From NCBI RefSeq assembly GCF_022179245.1, contig NZ_BPQM01000059.1, positions 62,001-126,000 on the forward strand: 64,000 bases of DNA. The letters run 5' to 3'. The first letter of the stretch is position 1; each line of letters opens with the position of its first letter. Positions 53,694 to 64,000 of this stretch are shown here, one piece after another. This DNA comes from Methylobacterium gregans. Its GTDB lineage: Bacteria > Pseudomonadota > Alphaproteobacteria > Rhizobiales > Beijerinckiaceae. The notes under the pieces are model-generated. The model saw nothing but the letters and a program-made list of their open reading frames with translations, was not told the origin of the DNA and searched no databases. Position numbers and translations under genes: made by a program.

Positions 53694-54044
53694 TCAGTCC
53701 AGCGGCGCCTGCGCGGGATCGGCCAGACCCGGCACGTCGTCGCGCGGTGCGGCGGAGGCGTCGCGGCGGCGCGCGGCCTGACCGGCGCAGCCATCGCAGA
53801 TGCTGCGAGTCGCGCGGCGGACGCGAGCGTCCATCTTCCGCTGCATCGCTTCCATCTTGGCCTCGGCGGCGCGGGCCGATTCGGCCGCCTGCGGGCTGAG
53901 ATAGAAGTCGCGCCGCCGCGGGCCGGCTTCCAGGCGCTCGATCTGCTCCAGCGTCGCCGGTGCGGGGGGCTTGGGCGCCTGCGCGGCCGCCGGGCCAACT
54001 AGGGTCAGGAGAGCGGCGAGGGCAGGGAGCGGGCGCAGAATCAT
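53694..54044 (-). CDS. Small exported protein of unknown function
   Basis: 116 residues with a signal peptide ending V-G-P-A-A-A-Q-A. The mature part has a helical A-R-A-A-E-A-K-M-E-A-M-Q-R-K-M-D stretch and a C-D-G-C motif near the C-terminus, a possible redox or metal site. It is convergent with pleD, with only five bases between the stops. No family is recognised. Confidence 0.65.
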   Translation of the reverse strand: MILRPLPALAALLTLVGPAAAQAPKPPAPATLEQIERLEAGPRRRDFYLSPQAAESARAAEAKMEAMQRKMDARVRRATRSICDGCAGQAARRRDASAAPRDDVPGLADPAQAPLD

Positions 54045-54244
54045 GGTCCGAGGCAAGCACGGCAATCGCGGCCTCAGGATGGCGGCGCCCACCGCCGTGC
54101 CGACTTCCGACCTTCGTCCCGCATGCGCGTGCCGCCTCCCGCGCGGTTGACACGCCCTCCCGCATCGCCAACACCACGCCCCGCCCGGCGGCGCTTCCGC
54201 GCGCCCGCAGGCTCTCGAACGACGCGCAGGACATTTGTGAACCG

Positions 54245-55207
54245 ATGGCGGTGACGCGCTCCTATCTCGATTTCGAGAAGCCCGTGGCGGAACTCGAGGC
54301 CAAGCTCGAGGAGCTGAAGGCGGTCGGTGCCCGCGACGGCGCCGTCTCGATCAGCGAGGAGGTCGGCCGCCTGGAAGCCAAGGCCGCCCAGGCGCTCGCC
54401 GAGATCTACGCTACCCTCACCCCCTGGCAGAAGACGCAGGTCGCCCGCCATCCGCAGCGGCCGCATTTCGTCGATTACTGCGCCGGACTGATCGACGAGT
54501 TCACCCCGATGGCCGGCGACCGCAGCTTCGGCGAGGACGCCGCGGTGGTCGGCGGTTTCGGGCGCTTCCGCGGCCGGCCGGTCTGCGTGATCGGCCAGGA
54601 GAAGGGCGCGACCACCGAGGCGCGCCTGCGGCACAATTTCGGCATGGCCCGGCCCGAGGGCTACCGCAAGGCGGTGCGGCTGATGGAGCTCGCCGACCGT
54701 TTCGGCCTGCCCGTTCTGGCCTTCGTCGATACCGCGGGCGCCTTCCCGGGTATCGACGCGGAGGAGCGCGGCCAGGCCGAGGCCATCGCCCGCTCGACCG
54801 AGGCCTGCCTGTCGCTCGGCGTGCCGAACGTCGCGCTCGTCATCGGCGAGGGCGGCTCGGGCGGCGCCATCGCGCTCGCCACCGCCAACCGGGTCCTGAT
54901 GCTGGAGCACGCGATCTACGGCGTGATCTCGCCGGAGGGCGCCGCCTCGATCCTCTGGCGCGACCAGGGCCGGGCGCACGACGCCGCCACCGCCATGAAG
55001 ATCACCGCGCAGGACCTGCTGCGCCTCGGCGTCATCGACGGCATCGTGCCCGAGGCGACTGGCGGTGCCCACCGCGACCGCGACGGCGCCGTGGCGGCGG
55101 CGGGCGCCGCCCTCGACGAGGCGCTCAAGAGCTTCGAGGGTCTCGGCCGCGACGAGATCCGCGACCGGCGGGCGCAGAAGTTCCTCGAGATCGGCCGGCG
55201 GCTGTGA
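54245..55207 (+). CDS. accA: Acetyl-CoA carboxylase carboxyltransferase subunit alpha
   Basis: 320 residues from ATG 54245. Y-L-D-F-E-K-P-V-A-E-L-E opens the family; the biotin-carboxyl transfer site region includes G-A-T-T-E-A-R-L, N-F-G-M-A-R-P-E-G-Y-R-K-A and G-E-G-G-S-G-G-A. With AccD (not in this window) it moves CO2 from carboxybiotin to acetyl-CoA, giving malonyl-CoA for fatty-acid synthesis. Its stop overlaps the start of the DUF1796 gene. Confidence 0.97.
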   Translation: MAVTRSYLDFEKPVAELEAKLEELKAVGARDGAVSISEEVGRLEAKAAQALAEIYATLTPWQKTQVARHPQRPHFVDYCAGLIDEFTPMAGDRSFGEDAAVVGGFGRFRGRPVCVIGQEKGATTEARLRHNFGMARPEGYRKAVRLMELADRFGLPVLAFVDTAGAFPGIDAEERGQAEAIARSTEACLSLGVPNVALVIGEGGSGGAIALATANRVLMLEHAIYGVISPEGAASILWRDQGRAHDAATAMKITAQDLLRLGVIDGIVPEATGGAHRDRDGAVAAAGAALDEALKSFEGLGRDEIRDRRAQKFLEIGRRL

Positions 55208-55944
55208 GACGGGACGGGGAGGGCCGAGCCGGCCTTCTCGGCATCCTGCGGCGACGGCTCGGCCTGCATCGCCCCGACCGGCGCGAGCCCGGGGCCTTCA
55301 ACCACGTCTCGCTGGGCAGCAACTGCCAGATGGCGCATGCCCTCAAGACGCTCGGCCTGCGCGCGTGGTCGGGCCCGTTCGACTGGGTCTTCACGCTCCC
55401 GCCAATGGTGCGCGACTGCCTCGCCGACGATTTCCGGGCGCTCACCGACCGGGCCCAGCTGGAGACGATCCCGCTGCCTGAGCGCGAGGCACCCGGCATC
55501 ACCCGCGGCCGCCACCGGCTCTACCGGGAGCGCTACGGGCTGGACTGCATCTTCAACCACCACGACCCGGCGGCGGACGACGCGGATTTCTCCTTTCTGC
55601 AGGCGGGCGTCCGGCGCCTGCGGGCCGCGCGGGCTATGCCGAGCGCCCGCAACCGCTACTGGCTGATGAGCCACCTGCACGTCGCACCGGCCGATGCGGC
55701 CGCCCTCTGCGACGTGCTGTCGGGCGATCCCGCCCGCAGCCACCTCACGGTGATCCAGCTCATGCCCGGGGCGACCTCCGCCCGGGTGGCCGAGCGCACC
55801 GAGCCGCGTCCCGATCTCCTCCACATCACGCTGGAGATACCCTCCGCACCGGTGGGCCTGCGCCTCGCCGACCCGGTCGACGATGCGCGCCTCCTCGATC
55901 TGATTCGCGCCGAGGCGGCGTGCAGTCCCGCACATCTCGGCTGA
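55204..55944 (+). CDS. DUF1796 putative cysteine peptidase
   Basis: 246 residues starting at GTG in the accA stop overlap (GTGA). After a basic 30-residue start, S-L-G-S-N-C-Q-M-A contains the candidate nucleophile cysteine; S-G-P-F-D-W-V-F and F-N-H-H-D (with the candidate histidine) follow, as in DUF1796 papain-like proteins. The family is often near glycan or capsule loci. Translational coupling to accA is unexpected and probably reflects convenience of transcription. Confidence 0.82.
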   Translation: MRRDGEGRAGLLGILRRRLGLHRPDRREPGAFNHVSLGSNCQMAHALKTLGLRAWSGPFDWVFTLPPMVRDCLADDFRALTDRAQLETIPLPEREAPGITRGRHRLYRERYGLDCIFNHHDPAADDADFSFLQAGVRRLRAARAMPSARNRYWLMSHLHVAPADAAALCDVLSGDPARSHLTVIQLMPGATSARVAERTEPRPDLLHITLEIPSAPVGLRLADPVDDARLLDLIRAEAACSPAHLG

Positions 55945-56079
55945 GTCTTCTCCGTGGAGTGTGGCCTGCGCGTCATTGCGGTAACGGAGGGTCAAGTTTA
56001 ATCGATCTACGAGTTTGGGGAGTGACGCCCGACGCTGGCCGAACGTGCTCGCGGGCGGAGTATCGAGACGAGGTTCCCC

Positions 56080-57552
56080 ATGGCTGTGCGCCCGCTCGCG
56101 GCTGCTGGTCTCATCGCCCTCACGCTCGGCCTCGGCGCCTGCCAGGACGGCCTGATCAACGGCGCCTCCACGCGGCACCTGACCCCGGTCCCGGCCCAGA
56201 CCCTGTCGCTGATGCAGACCAAGGGGATGAGCCAGTCCGATCCAATCCTGATCCGCGCCTACAAGAAGGAATCGGAGCTGGAGGTCTGGAAGCGCGACGG
56301 CACAGGCCAGTACGCCCTGCTCAAGACTTTTCCGATCTGCCGCTGGTCGGGCCAGCTCGGTCCCAAGACCAAGCAGGGCGACCGGCAGGCGCCCGAGGGG
56401 TTCTACACGATCACCCCGGGCCAGATGAACCCAAACTCCTCCTACTATCTCTCCTTCGATACCGGCTACCCGAACGCCTTCGATCGCGCGAACGGGAGGA
56501 CCGGCAACTACATCATGGTGCACGGCACCTGCTCGTCGGCAGGCTGCTTCGCGATGACCGACGCCTCGATGGGTGAGATCTACGCCATCGCCCGCGAGGC
56601 CTTCGCGGGCGGCCAGCGCGCCTTCCAGTTCCAGTCCTACCCGTTCCGGATGACGGCCCAGAACATGGCCAAGTTCCGCAACGACCCGAACGCGCCGTTC
56701 TGGAGCAATCTGAAGGAGGGCTCGGACTATTTCGAGGCCCTGCGCCAGGAGCCGAAGGTCGGCCTGTGCGGTAGCAAGTACGTGTTCGGGGGAGCCGATG
56801 CGGCCGCAGGCTCGTGCACGCCGCGGGTCGACCCGCAGGTGGCCGAGAAGCGGGCCCGCGACGACCAGCAGATCGCCGAGCTGGTGGCCAAGGGCACGCC
56901 CGCCACCCGCGTCGTCTACCAGGACGGCGGTCAGAATCCGGTGTTCCGAGCCCAGAACGTCACCGCCTTCGCGAGCCTCGGCTCGAAGGAGGAGGAGCTC
57001 CCCTACAGCGCCAAGGAGTTCGGGCGGCATCATCTCGGCGAGGTGAGCCGCCCCGAGACGCTGGCGGCCGGCCCCGAAGAGATCGCGGTCGAGCCGAAGG
57101 CCGCACCCGCGAGCGGGCTGAAGGGCCGGACGCAGCTCGCCGCCGCGCCGATTCCGACGAAGGCCGCCGCGGCGGCCCTGGCCACCGGCGCCAAACCGGC
57201 TGCGACGCCGGCCGCGGCTCCGCTGATGCTGGCCAAGCAGGGCGGGCCGGAGGCTGAGGTCGTCAAGCCCGCCCGCGTCACGGTCGCGGACGCGGAGGGC
57301 GACGTCTCGGCCTTCCAGAAGGTGTTCGGCGGCCTCTCCCGCAAGGAAGCGCCCGCGCCGGAGCCCGCGACCCCCGCCACCGACGCTGCGACTGCCGAGC
57401 CCGCCAAGCAGGTCCACACCGCCCGCGCCCGTATCCAGGCTCATCTGGCGAAGCCGCCGACCGCGACAGGCGCGATCGCCGAGAAAAAGGCGCCCGCCGC
57501 GAAGGTCGCCGAGGCGAAGAAGCCGGCAGTGAAGGCAGAGACGGCCCGTTGA
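56080..57552 (+). CDS. L,D-transpeptidase lipoprotein (YafK-like)
   Basis: 490 residues. The signal ends in the lipobox L-G-A-C. The YkuD catalytic region is around 95-170, with I-M-V-H-G-T-C-S-S-A-G-C-F-A-M containing the active cysteine. The remaining 300 residues extend well beyond YafK and end in an alanine/proline/lysine-rich tail suitable for crossing or binding peptidoglycan. It should form or cut 3-3 cross-links or anchor proteins to the wall. The gene is alone, with 135 bases upstream of it. Confidence 0.88.
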   Translation: MAVRPLAAAGLIALTLGLGACQDGLINGASTRHLTPVPAQTLSLMQTKGMSQSDPILIRAYKKESELEVWKRDGTGQYALLKTFPICRWSGQLGPKTKQGDRQAPEGFYTITPGQMNPNSSYYLSFDTGYPNAFDRANGRTGNYIMVHGTCSSAGCFAMTDASMGEIYAIAREAFAGGQRAFQFQSYPFRMTAQNMAKFRNDPNAPFWSNLKEGSDYFEALRQEPKVGLCGSKYVFGGADAAAGSCTPRVDPQVAEKRARDDQQIAELVAKGTPATRVVYQDGGQNPVFRAQNVTAFASLGSKEEELPYSAKEFGRHHLGEVSRPETLAAGPEEIAVEPKAAPASGLKGRTQLAAAPIPTKAAAAALATGAKPAATPAAAPLMLAKQGGPEAEVVKPARVTVADAEGDVSAFQKVFGGLSRKEAPAPEPATPATDAATAEPAKQVHTARARIQAHLAKPPTATGAIAEKKAPAAKVAEAKKPAVKAETAR

Positions 57553-57595
57553 GGCGCCGCCGCCACTCCCTCCCCGCGACGAGCTGTCCGCCCGC

Positions 57596-57769
57596 TCAGA
57601 CCAGCGGGCGCTCGCGGTTCATCAGCCAGAGCGCGTGGACGGTGCCGGGCAGCCAGCCCAGGATCCACAGCACGATGTTGAGCAGGAACTGCAGGCCGAA
57701 GCCGGTGGTCAGCAGCACGGCGACGGGCGGCAGGAAGATCGCGAGGAGGATGCGGACGAGGCTGGACAT
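57596..57769 (-). CDS. YqaE/Pmp3 family membrane peptide
   Basis: 57 residues with two spans. I-F-L-P-P-V-A-V-L-L-T-T-G-F-G and N-I-V-L-W-I-L-G-W-L-P-G-T-V-H-A-L-W-L are the Pmp3 hallmarks. These small proteolipids influence membrane potential and salt tolerance. It is divergent from the next MFS gene and convergent with the transpeptidase gene. Confidence 0.9.
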   Translation of the reverse strand: MSSLVRILLAIFLPPVAVLLTTGFGLQFLLNIVLWILGWLPGTVHALWLMNRERPLV

Positions 57770-57912
57770 CGGTCTCTCCAGAGGATTGCGCTCGCGCGCC
57801 CAACGAAGCTGAGCCTTCTCCGTTCCGGCCCTATGGGCGTCGGCAAGCCAGTGCTGTGCCGCGGACATGCGCACCGTCACACCGCCGCCGCGTTGTCGGG
57901 GGACGGGGAGCC

Positions 57913-57930
57913 CGGGAGGGGGCTCTCCCG
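57913..57930. repeat. Short hairpin in the MFS gene leader
   Basis: CGGGAG pairs with CTCCCG, 21 bases before the GTG start of the transporter. It may be another member of the CTCCC/GGGAG hairpin family or a leader structure. Confidence 0.35.
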
Positions 57931-57951
57931 CAGCTCCGTTCCGAGGCATCC

Positions 57952-59232
57952 GTGACCGCACCGATCCGGCCGAACCCGCCCGAGGGCGCGCGCGCCAGCG
58001 TCGCCATTCCCGTGCCTTGGGCCGGTCCGGGCTTCGCCGAGTTCGTCGCCATCGTCGCCCTGATGATGGCGGTGACCGCGATCTCGATCGACAACCTGCT
58101 CCCGGCCTTCCCAGCGATCCAGGCGCGCTTCGCCGTCGGCGACGCGAATCACCTCCAACTCCTCGTCTACGTCTACATGATCGGCTTCGGGGTGGCACAG
58201 ATCGTCTACGGGCCGGTTTCCGACGCCCTCGGACGCCGGCCGGTCCTGCTCGCCGGGCTCGCGATCTACGCGGCGGGCACGGTGCTGGCGATGGTTGCAC
58301 CCTCGTTCGGCTGGCTGCTCGCCGCCCGCATCATCCAGGGCGTCGGCGCGGCGAGCGGGCGCGTGCTCTCGACCGCGATCGTGCGCGACCGCTTCGCCGG
58401 CCGCGAGATGGCGAGCGTGATGTCGCTCATCATGATGGTGTTCCTGATCGTGCCGATGATTGCGCCTGCCGTCGGCGGGATGATGCTGGCGCTCGGCTCC
58501 TGGGTCTGGGTGTTCGTCTCGATGCTGGTGCTGGCCGCGATCTGCACGCTCTGGTTCACGTGGCGCATGCCGGAGACGCTGCATCCGGACTACCGCCGCC
58601 CGCTCTCGCTCGGCGCCACCGCGCAGGCCGTCCTGACGACGCTCCGCTGCCGGGTGGCCGTCGGCTACGCCACGGCGCTCGGCCTGCTCACCGGCTGCAT
58701 CATGGGCTATGTCGGCTCGTCCCAGCAGATCTTCGACACCGGGCTCTACCATCTCGGCACCCTGTTCCCGCTGGCCTTCGGCGCGGTGGCGGGCGCGATG
58801 GGTGCGGCGACCCTGGTCAACGCCCGGGTGGTGCGGCTCCTCGGCATGCGCCCGCTCTCGCATGCGGGCCTCTCGGCCTTCGTCGTGGTGGGACTCGCGC
58901 AGGTCGGCGTCGGCCTCGCCTATGGCGGCCACCCGCCCCTCGCCCTATTCCTCGGCGTGCTGGCGGTGAATCAGTTCCTGATCAGCTTCGCCATGCCGAA
59001 CTTCAACGCGCTGGCGCTGGAGCCGCTGGGGGCCATCGCCGGCACCGCCTCTTCTTTCCTCGGCTTCTACACCACGATCCTCGGTGCCCTGTGCGGCTTC
59101 CTGATCGGGCAGGCCTTCGACGGCACGGTGCTACCGATCGGCGTCGGCTACGCGACGCTCGGCGCCCTCGCGCTCCTCGTCGTGGCCTGGACCGAGCACG
59201 GTCGCCTGTTCCGCGGCGGCGTCTCCGGTTGA
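57952..59232 (+). CDS. Bcr/CflA-type MFS efflux transporter
   Basis: 426 residues from GTG 57952 with GAGG seven bases upstream; the frame is open further back. Twelve spans are expected. The loop 2-3 motif G-P-V-S-D-A-L-G-R-R-P-V and the G-x-x-x-G-P-x-x-G-G-like I-A-P-A-V-G-G in span 5 place it in the drug:H+ antiporter DHA1 group, Bcr/CflA subfamily. Substrates are likely lipophilic drugs or small metabolites. Confidence 0.88.
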   Translation: MTAPIRPNPPEGARASVAIPVPWAGPGFAEFVAIVALMMAVTAISIDNLLPAFPAIQARFAVGDANHLQLLVYVYMIGFGVAQIVYGPVSDALGRRPVLLAGLAIYAAGTVLAMVAPSFGWLLAARIIQGVGAASGRVLSTAIVRDRFAGREMASVMSLIMMVFLIVPMIAPAVGGMMLALGSWVWVFVSMLVLAAICTLWFTWRMPETLHPDYRRPLSLGATAQAVLTTLRCRVAVGYATALGLLTGCIMGYVGSSQQIFDTGLYHLGTLFPLAFGAVAGAMGAATLVNARVVRLLGMRPLSHAGLSAFVVVGLAQVGVGLAYGGHPPLALFLGVLAVNQFLISFAMPNFNALALEPLGAIAGTASSFLGFYTTILGALCGFLIGQAFDGTVLPIGVGYATLGALALLVVAWTEHGRLFRGGVSG

Positions 59233-59306
59233 CGGCGCCACGCCCTTAACCCGGCCTATACGCGCCGGCCCCAAGGCTCTCCGGGCCTGCCCGAAGGAGC
59301 CATCCC

Positions 59307-59807
59307 GTGATCGCCAGAGCCCCGGACGCCATCAGCCTCGCCGCACGCCTTCTGCTGGCTGCGGCCCTTCTGCCAACGGGAATCGCCCGGGCCCTCAATG
59401 TGTCGGGCTTCGCGGTGACGCTGGCCGGGGCGGGCGTGCCGGCCCCGAACGCGGTTGCGACCGCGATGGTGGTGGTGCAGGTCTTCGGACCGCTGGCGCT
59501 GATCCTCGGCGTGCTGCCGCGACTGACCGGCCTCGCGCTCGCACTCTTCGCGGCCGGCATGGCGGTCGTGCTGCACCCGTTCTGGCAGTTCGGCGGCGCG
59601 GCCGCGGTCGCCGAGCGCACGCTGCTGCTGGCCGATCTCGGTCTGGCGGGCGGCTTCCTGTTCTATGCCCTCCAGGGCCCCGGTGCCTGGAGCTGGCAGG
59701 GTTTTCGCGCGGGCGGGAAGGCGGCGGCCAAGAAGGCGCCCGCCCGCAAGCCCGCTAACAGCAACGGCCCGAAGCGCGGCGGCCGGCCCGCGCGCGCCGC
59801 GGCCTAG
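59307..59807 (+). CDS. DoxX family membrane protein with basic tail
   Basis: 166 residues starting at GTG 59307. Four spans cover residues 10-130 with the DoxX pattern (A-R-L-L-L-A-A-A-L-L-P-T-G and Q-V-F-G-P-L-A-L-I-L-G). The last 35 residues are a lysine/alanine/proline-rich tail (A-A-K-K-A-P-A-R-K-P), unusual for the family. Its stop overlaps the convergent MFS gene by four bases. DoxX proteins often serve in quinone-linked redox or stress tolerance. Confidence 0.8.
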   Translation: MIARAPDAISLAARLLLAAALLPTGIARALNVSGFAVTLAGAGVPAPNAVATAMVVVQVFGPLALILGVLPRLTGLALALFAAGMAVVLHPFWQFGGAAAVAERTLLLADLGLAGGFLFYALQGPGAWSWQGFRAGGKAAAKKAPARKPANSNGPKRGGRPARAAA

Positions 59808-61225
59808 TTCCGCCCGGGCGCTCCGGCCGGTGCAGCAACCGCCGCGCGCCGGCCGGAGATCTCCGCGCCCGCTTCCGGGCTCAGACGGCGGAAGGCGAAC
59901 ACCGAGGCACCCGAGATCAGCGCCACCACCAGGAAGGCCGGTCCGAAATCCTCCGCCCGGATCTCCGCGCGCCCGTGCCAGGCGGCCGCGCCCTCCAGCG
60001 CGAGGGCGCCCAGCGTCACGCCGAGGCTCAGCGAGAGCTGCTGCGCGACGCTCGCCAGACTCGTGCCCGCGCTCATCTCCCGCTGCTCCAGATCGGCGTA
60101 GGCGATCGCGTTGATGCAGGTGAATTGCAGCGAGCGCAGGCATCCGCCGAAGAAAAGCAGGCCGACGATCAGCGCGTGCGGGGTGTGGGCGGTGAACAGA
60201 CCGTTCACCGCCAGGAAGGCCGCCGCCAGCACCGCGTTCGTCACCATCACGGCACGGAACCCGAATGTGCGCAGGATCCGAGGGCCGACCGTCTTCACCA
60301 GCATCGCGCCTGCAGCGGCCGCGAAGGTGATCAGGCCCGATTGCAGCGCGTCGAGGCCGAAGCCGATCTGCAGCATCAGCGGCAGCAGGAAGGGGATCGC
60401 CCCGGTGCCGATGCGGAACAGCGAGCCGCCCGTCACAGCGGCCCGGAAGGTCGGGTATCCGAGCAGTTCCAGTCGCAGCACCGGGTGCGCAACCCGACGG
60501 GAATGGCCGATGTATAGGCCGAGGAGGGCCGCGCCCCCGCCGAGGCAGCCCCAGGTGAGCCAAGCCGGCAGCAGGTGACGTCCGAGCGAGGCGAGGCCGA
60601 GCATCAGGCCGGCCAGTCCCGGCCCGAGCAGCAGGAAGCCCGCGACGTCGAGCGGCGGCCGCTCCGCCTCGCGCAGGTCCTCGAAGTAGATGCTCGCCAG
60701 CACGATGCCGGCGATCCCGATCGGGATGTTGATCAGGAAGATCCAGCGCCAGTCGAGCCAAGTGGTGATCAGGCCGCCGAGCGGCGGCCCCAGGATCGGG
60801 CCGATCAGCGCGGGAATCGTCAGGTAGGCGAGCGCGGTGACGAGTTCCGATTTCGGGACGCTGCGCAGGATCACGAGGCGCCCGACCGGTACCATCATGG
60901 CGCCGCCGAGGCCTTGGAGGAAGCGCGCCGCTACGAAGCCCACAAGCCCGTCGGCAGCCGCGCAGGCGAGCGAGCCCGCCATGAACACGCCGAGTGCCGC
61001 GCGGAACACGGTGCGTACCCCGAACCGGTCGGCCATCCAGCCGCTCACGGGGATGAAGATCGCGAGGCTGACCAGATAGGCGGTCAGCGCGAGCTTCAGG
61101 GCGATGGGATCCTCGCCAAGGCTCGCGGCGATCGTCGGCAGGGCCGTGGCGATGACGGTCGCGTCCGTGTTCTCCATGAACAGGGCGGTGGCGACGACGA
61201 GGGGAACGATCCGGGTCGGGGACAT
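59804..61225 (-). CDS. DHA2-type MFS multidrug transporter (EmrB/QacA)
   Basis: 473 residues from ATG 61225; the open frame continues upstream but without family sequence. About 14 spans are expected. F-M-E-N-T-D-A-T-V-I-A-T-A-L-P in span 1, G-W-M-A-D-R-F-G-V-R-T-V in loop 2-3 and G-P-I-L-G-P-P-L-G-G in span 5 are the DHA2 motifs. It is a proton-coupled exporter for organic cations or drugs. No membrane-fusion partner gene is adjacent. Confidence 0.9.
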   Translation of the reverse strand: MSPTRIVPLVVATALFMENTDATVIATALPTIAASLGEDPIALKLALTAYLVSLAIFIPVSGWMADRFGVRTVFRAALGVFMAGSLACAAADGLVGFVAARFLQGLGGAMMVPVGRLVILRSVPKSELVTALAYLTIPALIGPILGPPLGGLITTWLDWRWIFLINIPIGIAGIVLASIYFEDLREAERPPLDVAGFLLLGPGLAGLMLGLASLGRHLLPAWLTWGCLGGGAALLGLYIGHSRRVAHPVLRLELLGYPTFRAAVTGGSLFRIGTGAIPFLLPLMLQIGFGLDALQSGLITFAAAAGAMLVKTVGPRILRTFGFRAVMVTNAVLAAAFLAVNGLFTAHTPHALIVGLLFFGGCLRSLQFTCINAIAYADLEQREMSAGTSLASVAQQLSLSLGVTLGALALEGAAAWHGRAEIRAEDFGPAFLVVALISGASVFAFRRLSPEAGAEISGRRAAVAAPAGAPGRN

Positions 61226-61476
61226 CGGTCTCCACAAGCGTTTTGGTGAACACCCGGTTGCATGCGCAGCGTGCCTGCGTGGAATGTGACCGATCGCACA
61301 AGCGATCCACCCGATTCCGTGGCGGATCGGCCACGGATTGTTTCCGAACGCGGCACGTGCCCGGCCCAGCCCTTCCGGGCCAAGGCCATCGGCCCTAAGC
61401 TCAGCCATAGTGTTTGCGGCCCCCCGCGCCCGTACGGGCCGCGGGATGCGGGTCCGTTCCTCGAGAAAGTGACCGG

Positions 61477-62385
61477 ATGATCACGAGGCCGAAGACGCCC
61501 CGATCGCTATCGCCCCGATCCCTGCCGCGCCTCGCCGCGGCCTCCGCCCTGATGCTCTCGGTCGCCGCCTGCGGCACCGTGCTCCTCAACGACAACGGCT
61601 CGCTCACGCGCTACGACCTCCTGCGCGCGAGCACCGAGGCGTCGACCACGGCCAGGCTCTACGCCGATCAGGCCGCGCTCGCCCGCACCCGCACGGTGCG
61701 CATCATCCCGACGAGCTTCCCGGCCAATACTGCGGGCGCCGCCGGGCTCAACGAGGTCGAGCGTCGGGTCGTAGCCAACAACGCCGACCGGGCGCTCTGC
61801 TACGAGCTGTCCCTGAAATACGACGTCGTCTCGACCCGCGACGCCGACCTCACGGTGCGCGCGCAGGTGACCCGCGTGGAGCCGACGAACCTCGTCGGCG
61901 CCGGCTCGACCATCGGCCTCTCGGCCGCGGTCACGGTTGCCTCGCAGGTCGGCGTCGGCTTCGCGGAGGGTATCGGCCGCGTTCCGATTCCGCGGGTGCC
62001 GATCGGGCTCGGCAGTCTGACCGTCGAGGCCGAGGCGCTCGACCGCCGCCGCCAGCAGCGGGTCGCGATGGTCTGGGGCGGCGCCTCGAACTCCTTCACC
62101 AGCCAACCGCGCTTCTCGCCGGCCAGTGATGCCTACGACCTCGCGGGCGATTTCGGCCAGGATCTCGGCTACCTCATCGCCACCGGCCAGGACCCCTTCA
62201 AGGCGCCGCTCTCGATCCCGACCTGGGACCGCGTGCGCATCACGACGCTGGGCGAGGCGCCGCTCGACCCGGATTGCGAGGCCTTCGGCCGGGCCCCCGG
62301 CGTCAACGGCATCGCGGGCGATTATATCGGCCTGCCGCCGGACTGGACCGACAAGGGACCGGCCAACGGGCTCCCGGCGCGCTGA
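61477..62385 (+). CDS. DUF3313-like lipoprotein
   Basis: 302 residues from ATG 61477. The basic N-terminus and L-M-L-S-V-A-A-C form a lipoprotein signal. The body, with L-Y-A-D-Q-A-A-L-A-R-T-R-T-V-R-I-I-P, D-L-T-V-R-A-Q-V-T-R-V and E-A-E-A-L-D, matches DUF3313, outer-membrane or periplasmic lipoproteins of unknown function. It lies divergent from the MFS gene and upstream of guaB. Confidence 0.78.
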   Translation: MITRPKTPRSLSPRSLPRLAAASALMLSVAACGTVLLNDNGSLTRYDLLRASTEASTTARLYADQAALARTRTVRIIPTSFPANTAGAAGLNEVERRVVANNADRALCYELSLKYDVVSTRDADLTVRAQVTRVEPTNLVGAGSTIGLSAAVTVASQVGVGFAEGIGRVPIPRVPIGLGSLTVEAEALDRRRQQRVAMVWGGASNSFTSQPRFSPASDAYDLAGDFGQDLGYLIATGQDPFKAPLSIPTWDRVRITTLGEAPLDPDCEAFGRAPGVNGIAGDYIGLPPDWTDKGPANGLPAR

Positions 62386-62449
62386 GGCGCTGGCGTTCCG
62401 TGACCTGCTGCGCGCCGCCATGCGGCCCGCGCAGGCGGGCCCGGCGTGA

Positions 62450-64000
<1,551 letters not shown>

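Overview
The window is about 70% GC and is dense with genes typical of a methylotroph-related alphaproteobacterium, most likely Methylobacterium or Methylorubrum (Hyphomicrobiales). The main pointers are a divK-pleD pair, an EipB-type DUF1849 protein, a DUF3572 protein, a PodJ-like polar organiser with Sel1 repeats, LpxI instead of LpxH in lipid A synthesis, and frequent short ATGA/GTGA overlaps. The genus is inferred from gene content and protein style; no marker gene was compared.

Layout. 1-3021: the end of an operon in which a DUF3095 protein resembling class III nucleotide cyclases overlaps, by four bases, a cyclic-nucleotide-binding patatin phospholipase. 3103-3689: a frameshifted, truncated tyrosine-integrase remnant directly downstream of a tRNA-Ser(CGA), which suggests that the cyclase/phospholipase pair lies at the end of an old tRNA-targeted island. 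3907-9989: htpG, a DUF3429 membrane protein and a 1187-residue PodJ-like gene, all on the minus strand. 9990-10817: a long non-coding stretch with hairpin repeats and a perfect 24-bp operator-like dyad ahead of the fatty-acid genes. 10818-17603: acyl-CoA dehydrogenase, thiolase, a DUF2059 protein, a lone EAL protein and a FadJ-type bifunctional enzyme (beta-oxidation). 17729-19701: a DnaQ-SWIM exonuclease and an AEC transporter. 19916-28681: the outer-membrane biogenesis block rseP-bamA-lpxD-fabZ-lpxA-lpxI-lpxB. 28782-34933: a Rieske/AIF-type reductase, small proteins, an FKBP isomerase, an orphan JetA-like (Wadjet/DUF5716) protein and gamma-glutamyltransferase. 35184-40934: a nickel-centred cluster (larC-larE-larB, a Tat-exported aldo/keto reductase, HupE, a CobW-type GTPase). 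41032-46175: GtrA, HAD-UbiA and acyltransferase-3 genes that look like surface polysaccharide functions. 46586-51809: a LuxR regulator with a degenerate receiver coupled to a secreted beta-helix protein, then small envelope proteins and the EipB homologue. 51886-53688: divK-pleD. 54245-59807: accA, a DUF1796 protein, an L,D-transpeptidase lipoprotein and transporters. 59804-64000: a second MFS pump, a DUF3313 lipoprotein and the 5' part of guaB, which runs off the window.

Most of the window is core metabolism and envelope biology. The parts with the best chance of holding something undescribed are the cyclase-like/CNB-patatin pair beside the integrase remnant, the JetA-like gene without JetB, C or D, and the nickel-pincer cluster lacking larA. 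No CRISPR array, insertion sequence or rRNA was seen.
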